From Coturnix japonica (taxonomy: Eukaryota; Chordata; Aves; Galliformes; Phasianidae), in the NCBI RefSeq assembly GCF_001577835.2, contig NC_029516.1:48705766-48769765 (forward strand): a DNA stretch of 64,000 bases, read 5' to 3'. The position numbers and the translations under genes are program-made. Within the stretch, counting starts at the first letter, position 1; each line of letters starts with the position of its first letter. The notes beneath the pieces were generated by a model. The model worked only from the letters and a program-made list of their open reading frames with translations, was not told the origin of the DNA and ran no database searches. Of the stretch, positions 1-10,388 are shown one piece after another.

Positions 1-1338
1 TATAATAATATTGGGGAATAACTTTGTCTCCTGTACAGCGTGTTATTACCCCTTTCTCAAGGTTATTTAACCCCTCCAAATGACAGTGTTCAACATATTC
101 AGTATCTTAAAGTCACCTGTGCTGATGCTAGAGAATGAGATTTGGTCTATTATTCTAAGCCCTTTACATGTTGCTGTCTTGCCATGTCTGAACATCATAA
201 ACAGATGCCATCATGAAAACACTTTACAGGAGCAGTACAGCAAGCTCTCTGTACGCCTTTACATGTGGGGAAGGGAACAATTACACTATGTAGCTGATAC
301 AACAACATGCTGTCAAACAAATGAAACTAGAAGTGTCTCTAATTTGAAACAATGCCCAGAACTTTTTAGATCGTGCTTAGATCTTGCTGGTTTTCTGGTT
401 ACCTACAGGTCATGTGTTTTCAGCTGGCTTTCAGCAAATTTTACTCACACTTCAAACTCAGTGATGTTCTAGAGCTGCTTTCTCCCTATATATGTAATTG
501 TATAGAAGTGCAGACTTTCAGGAATATCCATGTTTCTTCTTGGTAGCCCTGCTCTGCAAGCTGGATCAGAATTCCAGAGTATATATTGTATTTTTCAACC
601 TATTAAATTTCCATTAGAGAAAAACATAGGCAGCCTTTTCTGAGTTTTGGTCACTGGCCCATTTTAACAGGAAAAGAGGACTTGGAATGATCAGAACCTG
701 ACAGCGTGAGTTCAAAAAAGAATCCTGCCACACAAAACTTTTGACATGAGACTGTGTTCCGCTCATCAGGATGATGTGTTTGTTTTGTCATGGTTTTTTT
801 TCCCCCAGAGTTAAGTTTACAATTATCTGAGTGTGTATCACAGACATCAGCATTGAAGTTAGACTGGGCTGGGACTGGATAGCAGCTCTTCCAAATCATG
901 TTGAGGAAAGTGTAGTTCAGCCACTGCAGGAAATGGCAATTCCAGAGAGATTTCTCTTTACAAATCTTGTAGTTGTCACCCAAGACAACAGATGACTGTA
1001 GAAGTAGGTTGATTTCAGAAAGATCTCATTAATTCTACAACAAGTGAATAGTCGTCTGTTTGATAAAATGCAAGAATCAGGCAAAATTAAATACATTAAT
1101 CAGCATGAAATCAAGAAGTTGGACAAACGAAATGTAAAAGGAAATGCAAATTCTCACTGCCCGCTATGCTTCTGGATTCAGTTTTTGTACACACATTCTG
1201 CAGCACCTTAAGAAAAAAAAAATATATATATATTCTTTTTTCTGGAGAGCAAAGGTGTGTTTCTTCAAGACTCTTCACTTCAAGCAACGACTGTGCTAAA
1301 CCATTTTTGCTGAATCCTTTTTTACTTCTTCCATTTAG
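1..1338 (+). other. Intron or upstream part of the truncated BPI-family gene
   Basis: I find no exon here that matches the exon preceding the 43-nt exon in the neighbouring paralogue (the one encoding ANTSVALNVFDQKLTGSLCLNR there). The sequence is AT-rich and non-repetitive, so it is most simply the left part of a long intron. Short open frames such as the one at 80-472 have no recognisable homology. Confidence 0.55.
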
Positions 1339-3896
1339 GCTTCAGTTCTCCCTGCTGCACTCTGCTGTTGGCTTCTCTAAGGTAAGTTAACAGTTTCAGT
1401 GCCTTAACCAGGTAGCTGAGCCCTTCAGAGTTAAAAGCAGTTCAGCCAAACTTGTTGCCGGACATTTCTCCATCTGCCTTGGAGATCATCTGTCACTGCT
1501 CTTTCTACGTTCAAATACATTACCTGTTTTGCTTGTTTGTTCCTTTCTGGTAAGAGGAAGTAACTCTTGGGGTGTTTCTTTTGTCAACAGAGACACCAAA
1601 TATCATTATTACCATGCAACATTAATTGAAACAGGGAGAAGTGTCTGCCTAGCCTGCATGACCTAGTCTGCCATCACAATTGATTTTACTGTCTTCTGCA
1701 TCCAGCAGGACAAAGGCAGGCATGGGGCTAGAACTTCTTCTAGCCGTTTCTGACAGCCAGCCTGAATTCACAGCTGGATTAAGTAGACATAACATTAGGA
1801 ATGAGTACAATGTCACGCTTAAGCTCAGCTTCAGGAATTATCTTGAAACACTCGAAGCAAATAAAAGGAGAGTAAAAAACAGGGAGTAAAAGAAACAGCA
1901 TGCCACTGGATAGATCATTCATCGTACACTGAGAATTGGTCAGGGCAACTCTACAGCAGCTCAACCCAACCTGCACCTTTAAGTGAAGGGAGTAGAGCAC
2001 CAGAGAGGGGGCAATTACTGCCACCCAGAACACAGTTCATTTCTGAGAACTTCTGAGAAGAATATTCACATCATCCAGGTGCCATTTAAAACAACAATAA
2101 CAAAAGCATCTTTCTTTATTATTTTTTTTAACCTGAGATTTTCTTTACCAGTTTTTTTTCTTTGCAATAAAAGATCTTGTTTCTGATCTTTTGCAGTTCT
2201 AACCGTCACTCTCCATCCTCATGCTGCAGTCCCCTGGGTATAATGCAGTAATCACCAAATGTATTTTCCCCTTTACTGCAGGTCTCACTGGTGGAGAATT
2301 TTCTGTCTTACACTTTACGGAGGGTAGTAATCCCAGTAATCAATGGTAAGGATTGTGGCCTGTTCCTGAGTACAGTTGGTGGGAAAGTGAGACCAAAACC
2401 ATTAAAGAGAGTGCACAGCTTCGAAGGCTGGAACAGAGCAAGTCTCAGCTCCTTTCCAAAGTGCAGCAGTAGAAGGCAGACATGCTTGAGTCTCATCTCA
2501 ACAGAGTTGAGCCATAACCAGAGAATGGCCCAGACCTGGGAAGCTCATAAGCACATCTGCATCTTCTGGCTTTAGGATAGTGTAACATTATCACTCCCCT
2601 CTGCATTTGCACTCTGCCTGCTACCCCAGGCAGAACAAAGTTGAAAATCAGCTCAGTGACATGCAGAGAGCAAGGGATGAAGAAAGAGGTGCAAGTAGAA
2701 AGAAACATACGGAAGTGTATAGAAGGTGCCTGGGGGCATAAACAAGGGCAAGTTGTTTATCTTGCTGAGGAAGGAGGTGAGATATTGAGGAGGGAAAGGA
2801 GGGATGCAAAAGTCAAATGGTTGAAAAAGCAGGCAAGGGGCTTCACCCAGGAAAGTAGGAATGGATGAAAATAAGAGGGACCCACAGGCTTAGATGGTCA
2901 TATTGAGAATAAAATGAAAGGAAACTGGCAAATAAGCCAGAGTGGGAAACAGCAGAAACCACATCCAATAGAGTAGATGTCTGAGAAGGAGCAAAGGCAG
3001 ACTGCAGTGTCAGACAGCTGAGAGATTTTGAGAGGTCTGTCCACTGCTTTTTCATAGGAATTGTTGCTTCTTTGCAAATACAAGCGTCACAGATACAGTG
3101 GTGATTGATTAAAGGGAGATCTTAAAACTAATTTAGTTCCTACTGAAAAATGCTTCCGAAGTATTTTATTCACAGATATATTTATATTTGTCCTTCTTTA
3201 AGATAAATTAGGAAAAGGATTTCCTCTTCCTAACTTGGCCTACACCAGCCTGGTTGGACCTGTAATAAAAATGAATCAGGTGAGGAGCCTCACTTTTAGT
3301 TAAATAATATTGATTATTTTTTAGGTCTGTAAATGTGTGCATATTGCTGTGTTGCATCATTCTAAAGATAGCTGATAGTAAAGCTTTAACCATTCAATAG
3401 ATTGAAAATCCACACTCTGGATGAAAAATGTACACACACACCCCCCACCAGACCAGGATGCTTTGAGCATTATGATTGTAAAGGGGCCTCTAGACTTTTG
3501 GGGGAATCCCAGCGAAGTGGAAACACCACAGAGGCAGCTGTGCTGTCCCCAGCAGGTCTTAGGAGCATTGAATGAGCTCTCGCTACTATGACCTTTCCAT
3601 AGTACTGGAAAGCTGAGATGCAGCCTTGTGGTTAGCATTACCCAGCATTCTGGGGGGCTGCGTTAACTAACATCAGTTCCTATCTGTACTCTGATGTCAA
3701 CTGCATTTCAGGAAGCACAAAGCCATGCTTGTCTCCTGCACTGCTGAGGGTCTAATTGTCAAATCTACTGACTGCAAACGTGTCCATCTGAAATTTAAGG
3801 TAATTTTACATGTTCTTGTTTCCTCAGGGTCATCTTGTGATTTTCACTGATGTTCACTACAAACATGAGCAAGAGGAAGATGAGGATCTTCACTGA
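1339..3896 (+). CDS. BPI/LBP-family secreted lipid-binding protein, 3' end only (tandem paralogue of BPIFC)
   Basis: Four consecutive 3' coding exons are visible: 1339-1381, 2282-2345, 3203-3279 and 3828-3896 (stop TGA). Each is flanked by AG and GT sites and they join in one frame. They encode LQFSLLHSAVGFSK, then VSLVENFLSYTLRRVVIPVIN, then a GKGFPLPNLAYTSLVGP block, then GHLVIFTDVHYKH followed by an acidic tail. This is the end of the C-terminal BPI barrel, whose hallmark is the GFPLP motif and the final strand. The first three exons are 43, 64 and 77 nt, exactly the lengths of exons 12-14 of the complete gene at 10389-20788, so the two are tandem duplicates. The earlier exons must lie left of the window. 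The last exon differs by adding about nine mostly acidic residues (EQEEDEDLH) after the shared end. I see no clear AATAAA before 4270. BPI-fold proteins are typically secreted and bind lipids or LPS; the ligand of this one is unknown. Confidence 0.85.
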
Positions 3897-4271
3897 CACC
3901 CCTAATGCCCCTTTTCTTTCAAACAATAATAGAGAAAAAAAGAGGTCTTCCTTCTGCTGGCTTGTATGGAGTAGATGCTATAATATTAGAAACATGGATC
4001 TTGGTCACTATTTTTGCTGTTTCTTCCCTTTTCATGAACCAAATCTGTTGGTTTTTAGTATAGTGGGTATAGATGACTTTTATATTATTTTATGATGCAT
4101 TAGAAAACTTGTTGCAGTATGATGGGAAGGAGTGGATGGGTCTTCTTGTGTTAGGAACACCAAGTTTTATTAATTTCAGGAACCAGTTATTGCATTATTC
4201 AACTTATCTCCATCAGTGTTAGCAACACTGTATGTGTAGAGTGAGATCTTAGTTTTTGTAATATTTTCACA

Positions 4272-4455
4272 GTTTCATAGTTTCATAGTTTCATGCGGGT
4301 TGGAAGGGACCTTAGAGATCATCGAGTCCAGCCCCCAGGATTCGAGCCTCTGTGTAGCAGAGCGGCACTTCTACCACTTGCGCCACAGGGGGGATTCGAA
4401 CTCCGGGCCCCAGTGTTGCAAGGCGGCGTCTTTAACCACTGCGCCACTGGGGCAC
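4272..4455 (-). repeat. tRNA-headed, CR1-tailed SINE-like element (apparently with two tRNA-like heads)
   Basis: Read on the minus strand, the segment starts with a tRNA-like unit. It has an A-box-like TGGCGCAGTGG and a B-box-like GTTCGAATCC. A second, diverged unit follows, with TGGCGCAAGTGG and GCTCGAATCC. It then runs into a CR1-type 3' tail (GACTCGATGATCTCTAAGG, then TCCCTTCCAACCC) and ends in three tandem AAACTATG-like octamers, as CR1 ends in octamers. This is the architecture of a SINE mobilised by CR1. Both promoter boxes are recognisable, so it looks relatively young. It is not a functional tRNA gene, because the two heads are fused and the spacing is not cloverleaf-like. Family name unknown to me. 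Confidence 0.65.
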
Positions 4456-4512
4456 AAGTTTGTCCCTTTGTAACTGGATGCCGTAAATGGGAACAGATTT
4501 ATGAAATCGAGT

Positions 4513-6540
4513 GAATTATAGAATTACAGAATCAAAATTTATGTTGAAGTAACCTCCAATAGCCATCTAGTCCAGAGATCACCTTGGAACAGGACTAATT
4601 AAATTATGTTGCTGCAGGCTGCGTCCATGTGAGTTTTGAACCTCCCCAAGGACAGAAATTCCACAACCTTTCTGGGCAACGTTTTAACATTTATTTAACC
4701 AGCTTCAGAGTAAATTTCTTTTCCTGATATCAAATCAGAATTTCCCATGTTCCAACTTGTGTCCACTGCCCTTTTTCTATACACTGTGTGCTTCCAAGAG
4801 CCCAGCTCCATCTCTGTATCCTCAGATCAGAATGTTGTAGAAGAGAAAAAGGTCTTGGCAGGCTCTCTCTTTCCCAAGCTAAGCATACTGAATCTCTCAT
4901 ACTGTCCTAGTAGATCGTGTTCTCCAGCCTCATAACCTTTTTCATGATACCTGCTGGACTTGATCCAGGATGTCAATATCATTCTTGTAGTGGGGAGCCC
5001 AAATTGGACGCACTGATTCAAACAGTCTTGCAAGTGCCAAACAGAAAGGAAGAAACATTTACCTTCGCATGCAGCTCTATGGACCTTGCTGTCCACTAAG
5101 ATTCACAGACCCTTTTCTGCATAGTTTGTTTCTAAAGATCCCCAAGCCTGGACTGATGCAGGGCATTACTCCCTCCCAGACACAAGGAGTGTATTGATTG
5201 CTCCACACTGGTTGGTGTTGTGCACAAAGTTGCCAAGAGTGCACAGTCCCATCATCCACACCAGCAGTGGAGGAATTAAGCAGTGCTGATCGCAGTGTTG
5301 ATTCCTGTGGGACACCCACTAGTTGTCAGTCAGCACCTGGACGGTCAACACTTTGTTGATCACAACTCTGATTCTGGGCCACACAGCCAATTTTTTACCT
5401 TCCTTCTCCCCCTGTAAATCACCAGTGTGATGAGAATAATGGAGACTGTTTCAAAGACCTTACTCTAATCAAGGTATAACATATCCACTGCCCTTCGTTT
5501 GTCCACAGCACCAGTCAGTTCATCACAGAAAGGAATTAAGCTGGTCAGGTGTGATCTGCCTCTAGAATACCCGTGCTGGCTGCTCCCAGTTACGTTACCC
5601 TTCGTGTGCTTTAGAAATGGCTTCTAAGATATTTTACTCCATATCCATCCCAGGGTCTGACATGAGACTGACCATCTTGTATTTTGCTGTGTTGTTCTCC
5701 TTGCCTTTCTTGAAGGCAGGTGTGGTGTCTACCTTTTTTTTCCAGTCATGAGGAACTTCTGACTGCCATGACTTTGACAGAGAGCAGCTTATTTCTGTGA
5801 TCAGTCAGCCAGCACCTTTGGGTGCTTTCTGTCTGGTCCCATGGATTTGTGTCCATCCATGTGGGTTCAGTGACCCCAAACACTGCCTTTCTCTGCTGTG
5901 GGTTATACCTTGTTTCCACAGGCTCTGCAAGGAGCTCAGAGACCTGTGAGTCCTGATGACAGATATTACTGGTAGAGACATCTTTTTCTACATCTCTTGT
6001 CACAAGTCCCTGGCTTCCTAAGCAATGGACCCATGCTCTCCTTAAACTTTCTTTTGTTACTGATGTATTTAGAGTGCTTCACCTCCCACAGCTGTTTCAG
6101 CTCCAAGTGAGTTTTGGCTTTCCTGACTTCATTTCTACATGTGCAAGCAATGCCTTTGCACTCCTTTCAAGTAGCTGGTCCTGGTTTCCATCTTCCGTAT
6201 GCTTCCTTTTCATGTCTGAGCTCACTCAAGAGCTCCGTGTTCATCCACTCTGGCCTTTTGCCACAGTTGCTCAACCGTCTGAACATTGTTCTTGTGCTCT
6301 GAGGAGGTTATCCTTGAAGATTAGCCAGCCCTGGGCCTTTGCTCTGCAGGGTATTTTCCCACAGATCTTGCCAAGCAGGCTCCTGAATTCTTCACATCTT
6401 AAGTCTACAGCTGTAATTCTGTTGTTTTGTTTTTTTTTTTGTCTTGCTCACTCCTCTCAGGATCTGAAACTCACAGACTTGTACTCACTGCAACTAAGAC
6501 TGACCTGTCTTTGATCGTCATCCGGCAGTTTTTCTTTGTC
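4513..6540 (-). repeat. Old CR1 LINE copy, about 2 kb, antisense
   Basis: The 3' end lies at about 4513, with imperfect copies of the reversed octamer (GAATTATAGAATTACAGAATC). Long stretches to about 6540 follow the antisense CR1 pattern that I recognise from avian CR1 ORF2. Examples are the region around 4990 (GGGGAGCCCAAATTGGACGC), around 5690 (CTTGCCTTTCTTGAAGGCAG) and around 6110 (GAGTTTTGGCTTTCCTGAC). It covers reverse-transcriptase and upstream ORF2 sequence but has no long open frame. Its divergence and many small breaks suggest an ancient insertion. The limit near 6540 is approximate. Confidence 0.7.
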
Positions 6541-7486
6541 TGTGGGTAGCTGCAGCTCTTTGAGGGGATCGAGCTCCACTGAATTCTATAATACTACAAC
6601 TCAAATTTCTGGAACTGAAGAGCTTGTTTTTCCCTGTGTTGTTGTCAATTACTCAATTAAAAAAGTCATCTTGAAACCAAAGAGAAGCAAATCACTGCAG
6701 CGCCTCCAACTCATTGCATTATATAGTGGGAGAAGAGTGACTAGAAAATGGACAGAAAAGCTCAAAAGAAATAGTTCAATATCCCTCATTGATAATACCC
6801 CAGGCACTTCTTTCTGCCTATTTGGGAGGGAGAATTCATGGGATAAGGGAAAAAGAGAATGAAAGCCCTGCTGCTCATCTCTCTTCCAATTAGATGTGCT
6901 TCAGTACCAGCCAACAAGTGCCATGGCTGGATGGGCCTTTCCAAACCAAAGCTGTGCCTTAGTGTGATGTTGCACTTGTGTAAAACGAAGTGTAAGGAGA
7001 GGTTTACATACAGGAGGATGTGAATTTTATTCATCTTTAGTAGCCAGAGGTATAAATAATGGTATGGTTACACGCGTGACTACCTGCGGTGAGTTTTGTA
7101 TCTGTATACAGCATGAGTATTTGTTGTCTGACAAATGTTTTTACCCTTTTCTATTTGTGATTGCACAATGAAGTGACTCAGATCGTTGGGCTAGAAGTGC
7201 TCCATGCCTGAGGGAATGCACACAAGCTAAATTAATTGAATCACCTCTTTTGCAAGCCAGGTAGTACTGGTCAGCTGAAGGACAAGCAAGCAAGCAAAAG
7301 AAACAGAAAATACTGACTGCAAGTACTTCACAGTATATTAGTATATAAACCACAATAGTATATATACACAATTTCACAACAGATGGGCTTAGACAGGTGT
7401 TTTCTATCTGTTCTTCCTAGCAGCTATGCATTTCTTTCTTTCTTTCACAGTACACATTTGGTTATGAACGTTAGTCCTGTGCAACA

Positions 7487-8640
7487 AATAGAATCACAGA
7501 ATCACAGAATTGTAGGGGTTGGAAGGGACCTCTAGAGATCATCAAGTCAAACCCCCCTGCCAAAGCAGGCTCCCTACACCATGTCACACAGGTAGGCATC
7601 CAGGCGGGTCTTAAATATCTCCAGAGAAGGAGACTCCACACCTTCCTGGGCAGCCTGTTCAGTGCTCCGTCACCCTCACTGTAAAGAAGTTTTCCGCACA
7701 TCCGTGCGGATTTCTATGCTGTAGTTTCATCCATTACCCTAGTCCTACTCCCACGCACTACTGAAAAGAGACCAAGACTCACCACTATGGCTCCAACACC
7801 TCAGGTATTTATAAACCTGGATCAAGTCCCTCTCAGCCTTCTTTTTTCAAGGCTAAACAGACCCAGTTCCCTAAGTCTCTCCTCATAGGGAGATGCTCCA
7901 GGCCTTCACCATCTTAGTGGCCGCTCTGCTGGACTCTTTCCAAGAGATCCCTGTCTTTTTTGTACTGGGGAGCCCAGAACTGGAACACAATATTCCAGAT
8001 GAGGCCTCACCAGGGCAGAGTAGAGGGGAGGATCATCTCCTTCGACCTGCTGGACCGTCTTTTTAATACACCCCAGTATGCCATTGGCTTTTTTGGCTAC
8101 AAGGGCACACTGCTGGCTCATGGTCAATCTGTCGTCCACCAGGACGCCTAGGTCCCTCTCAGCAGAGCTCCTCTCCAGCAGGTCTTCCCAAGCCTGTACC
8201 CGGTGCATGCAATTATTTCTACCCAGGTGCGAGACTCTACACTTGCTTTTGTTAAACCTCATCCGGTTTCTTACTGCCAGCTCTCCACCTGTCCAGGTCT
8301 CGCTGAATGGTAGCACAGCCTTCAGGCGTGTCAGCCAATCCTACCAACTTCGTGTCATCAGCAACTTGCTGAGGGTGGTCACTATCCCCTCATCAAGGTT
8401 GTTGATGAAGATGTTGAACAAGACCGGACCCAGCACAGACCCCTGGGGGACTCTGCTAGTTACAGGCCTCCAGCCAGACACCACACCGCCAACGACAACC
8501 CTCTGCACTCTGCCAGTCAGCCAATTCTCAGCCCACTTGACCGTCCACTCATCTATCCCATACTTCCTCAGCTTTGTTATAAGGATGTCATGCGGGACAG
8601 TATCAAAAGCCTTACTGAAATATATTCGAATATATTCGCC
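7487..8640 (-). repeat. CR1 LINE, about 1.15 kb 3' fragment, antisense
   Basis: Begins with the reversed octamer array (GAATCACAGAATCACAGAAT) and the CR1 3' UTR (GGTTGGAAGGGACCTCTAGA), then runs into ORF2. Minus-strand translation at 8341-8703 gives [20 protein letters not shown], and the RT-type [12 protein letters not shown]-like motif appears as [18 protein letters not shown]. At 7906-8316 the minus strand gives the CR1 C-terminal pattern (LEYCVPVLGSPVQ). The element is truncated at its 5' end, as most CR1 copies are. Its sense reading frame is much less degraded than that of the neighbouring copy at 4.5-6.5 kb, so it is younger. Confidence 0.9.
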
Positions 8641-10388
8641 ACTGGGGAATCTTGTATCTGAAAAGCCAGTGCTGAAACAGCATGCTACAGATGGAGCAAC
8701 CACTGTGAGCTCAGCATCCCTGTGCCTGAGGAACTCTGCCTACAGTTTACACTGCCCTCTGCTTAGTCTCTAAATTAAATTAGAGTGATAGTTTTAACCT
8801 GTGACACTCAAAATAGTTCAGGGCATGGTTATCTGAGAGGCCACTCCCTGTGTGATACTGCTGAAGGTGGCAGCAATTGGCTGTATTCAAGCTCTCAGCT
8901 CTTTCCTTTAAAAGACAGGGCTGTGGCTGCAGAGAGTTTTCTTGCAGCGTCCTCAACCCTGTGGTCTGGTACAGCAAGACACCTCTTTCCAGCCCTCAGA
9001 GGAGAGGTATGGTAACAAATACTTTGTGACTGTTCTTTGCTGTGGAGTGTGTTGTTGGGAAGGGATAGATGTAGATAACACTGGCAAGATTTGGGGGTTT
9101 TGAATTATGAGAACTGTGCCTGCGTAGAAAACACATTTCCTTCCAGCATTCTGTTATAGTCATGCATGAGAAATATATATTCCATTTACCTCTCAGTTTC
9201 TGACAGTGAAAATTAAAAAGCAAACACTGGTCTTACCAAAGGCAAAGGTGTTCTGTGGGATTAGTTAAAACTTTACAGCAAAATTAAGCCAATGTAATAT
9301 TGTAATTTAGCACCTTGCTTAAATTGTGATCACGACTGAAATTCTTCAGAGTTTTGAGATAGATTATTATTTCTAATAGGTGAAGAAATAGCCAGTGAAA
9401 GATAGAGCAACATCTAAACAATTTTTCAGGTGTTAGGAGAGAGTGCAGTCTTCTCCTAACAGATGGTTTCATCCCAGCTCTGCAATGGCCCTGTGGTAAT
9501 TAAAGGGATTTTTTATATAAAAGTAATGCTAGGAAAGATATGCTAATATTTTCAGCTGTCCATGATGTGGCATAGTAGTAGGGATTAAGGAAAATCAAGC
9601 CTGTAAGCACAGGAGGATTATAAGCATTCCCCACAGAGCAATTCGTACAAAGACAGGTGGGCTATGTCCCTCTTCACTATAAATGTGGCTGTTGTAAATG
9701 AGAGCCTTAACATTTGAATGGCTGTAATTGAATAAGACCGGTCCCACCCAAAAGTACTGAGGAAGGATAAACTGTGAATAGTAAATGATTGTTTGTCCTG
9801 GGCTGTACATCGCTTCCCCCAGCTAGTCCTTAACATTTTCTGAGAGGAGATAATGGAAGAATAGAGTCTATTGCTGATTACCCCCAAACAAGGGAAACAA
9901 GTGACAGCCAGTAATATGTAAATATTGAAAACATTTATTTTGCCATTATTAATTTGTTTATATAAAGTACATTCAACACTGATGTCCCTCTCTGTGAATG
10001 GAGAAACTAAGTAGAGTGTGCTTTGGACAAAAGGCTGGAAACCTCAGGTGCACCTCAACAATGACATACATAGGCACAACAGGAAAAAAAGGGGAAAAAC
10101 ATGATAAAATACCCATCTTTAGGGATGTCCAAAATAGCCACTTTGAGAAAGCTTGGTCATGATGCTTAATTTTACTAAAGAAAAAATTGTGGAATAACTA
10201 AAATAACAGATTTAGTAGAAGTGGTCCATTTGTTTCAACATAGTTTCCCAACAGGCACTAAAAGAATCCTGTGGAGGGTAAGAAATACAACTCTATTCCA
10301 GGCAAAAGAGTTGTTTAACAGGAATGAAAAGCACAATTGTACAACTGTTTGAAATGTTTCTTAACAGATCCTTTAAAAAACAAAGACG
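8641..10388. other. Non-coding intergenic stretch upstream of BPIFC, with a possible TATA box
   Basis: No coding exon or recognisable repeat. An AT-rich stretch ends in TATATAAAG at 9959-9967, about 420 bp upstream of the BPIFC start codon. It could serve as a TATA box if the first exon is partly untranslated. A possible splice acceptor (TTTCTTAACAG, ending about 10367) lies just before the ATG exon, so a 5' non-coding exon may exist in this stretch. Neither can be proven here. Confidence 0.35.

Noticed and set aside
160-210. Possible missing exon (frame reading LPCLNIINR) resembling the GSLCLNR end of the preceding paralogue exon
   Set aside because: Only a few residues agree and no donor site sits at the right place; the real exon is more likely outside the window.
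1339-3896. Possibility that the left BPI gene is a pseudogene
   Set aside because: All visible splice sites, frames and the stop codon are sound, and exon lengths equal those of the intact paralogue.
4272-4455. A genuine tRNA gene
   Set aside because: A- and B-box-like motifs are present, but there are two fused heads and a CR1 tail, with no cloverleaf.
6074-6514. 146-codon plus-strand frame
   Set aside because: Lies in the old antisense CR1 copy and has no protein family features.
8078-8773. 231-codon plus-strand frame
   Set aside because: It is the antisense of the CR1 reverse-transcriptase region; the meaningful frame is on the minus strand.
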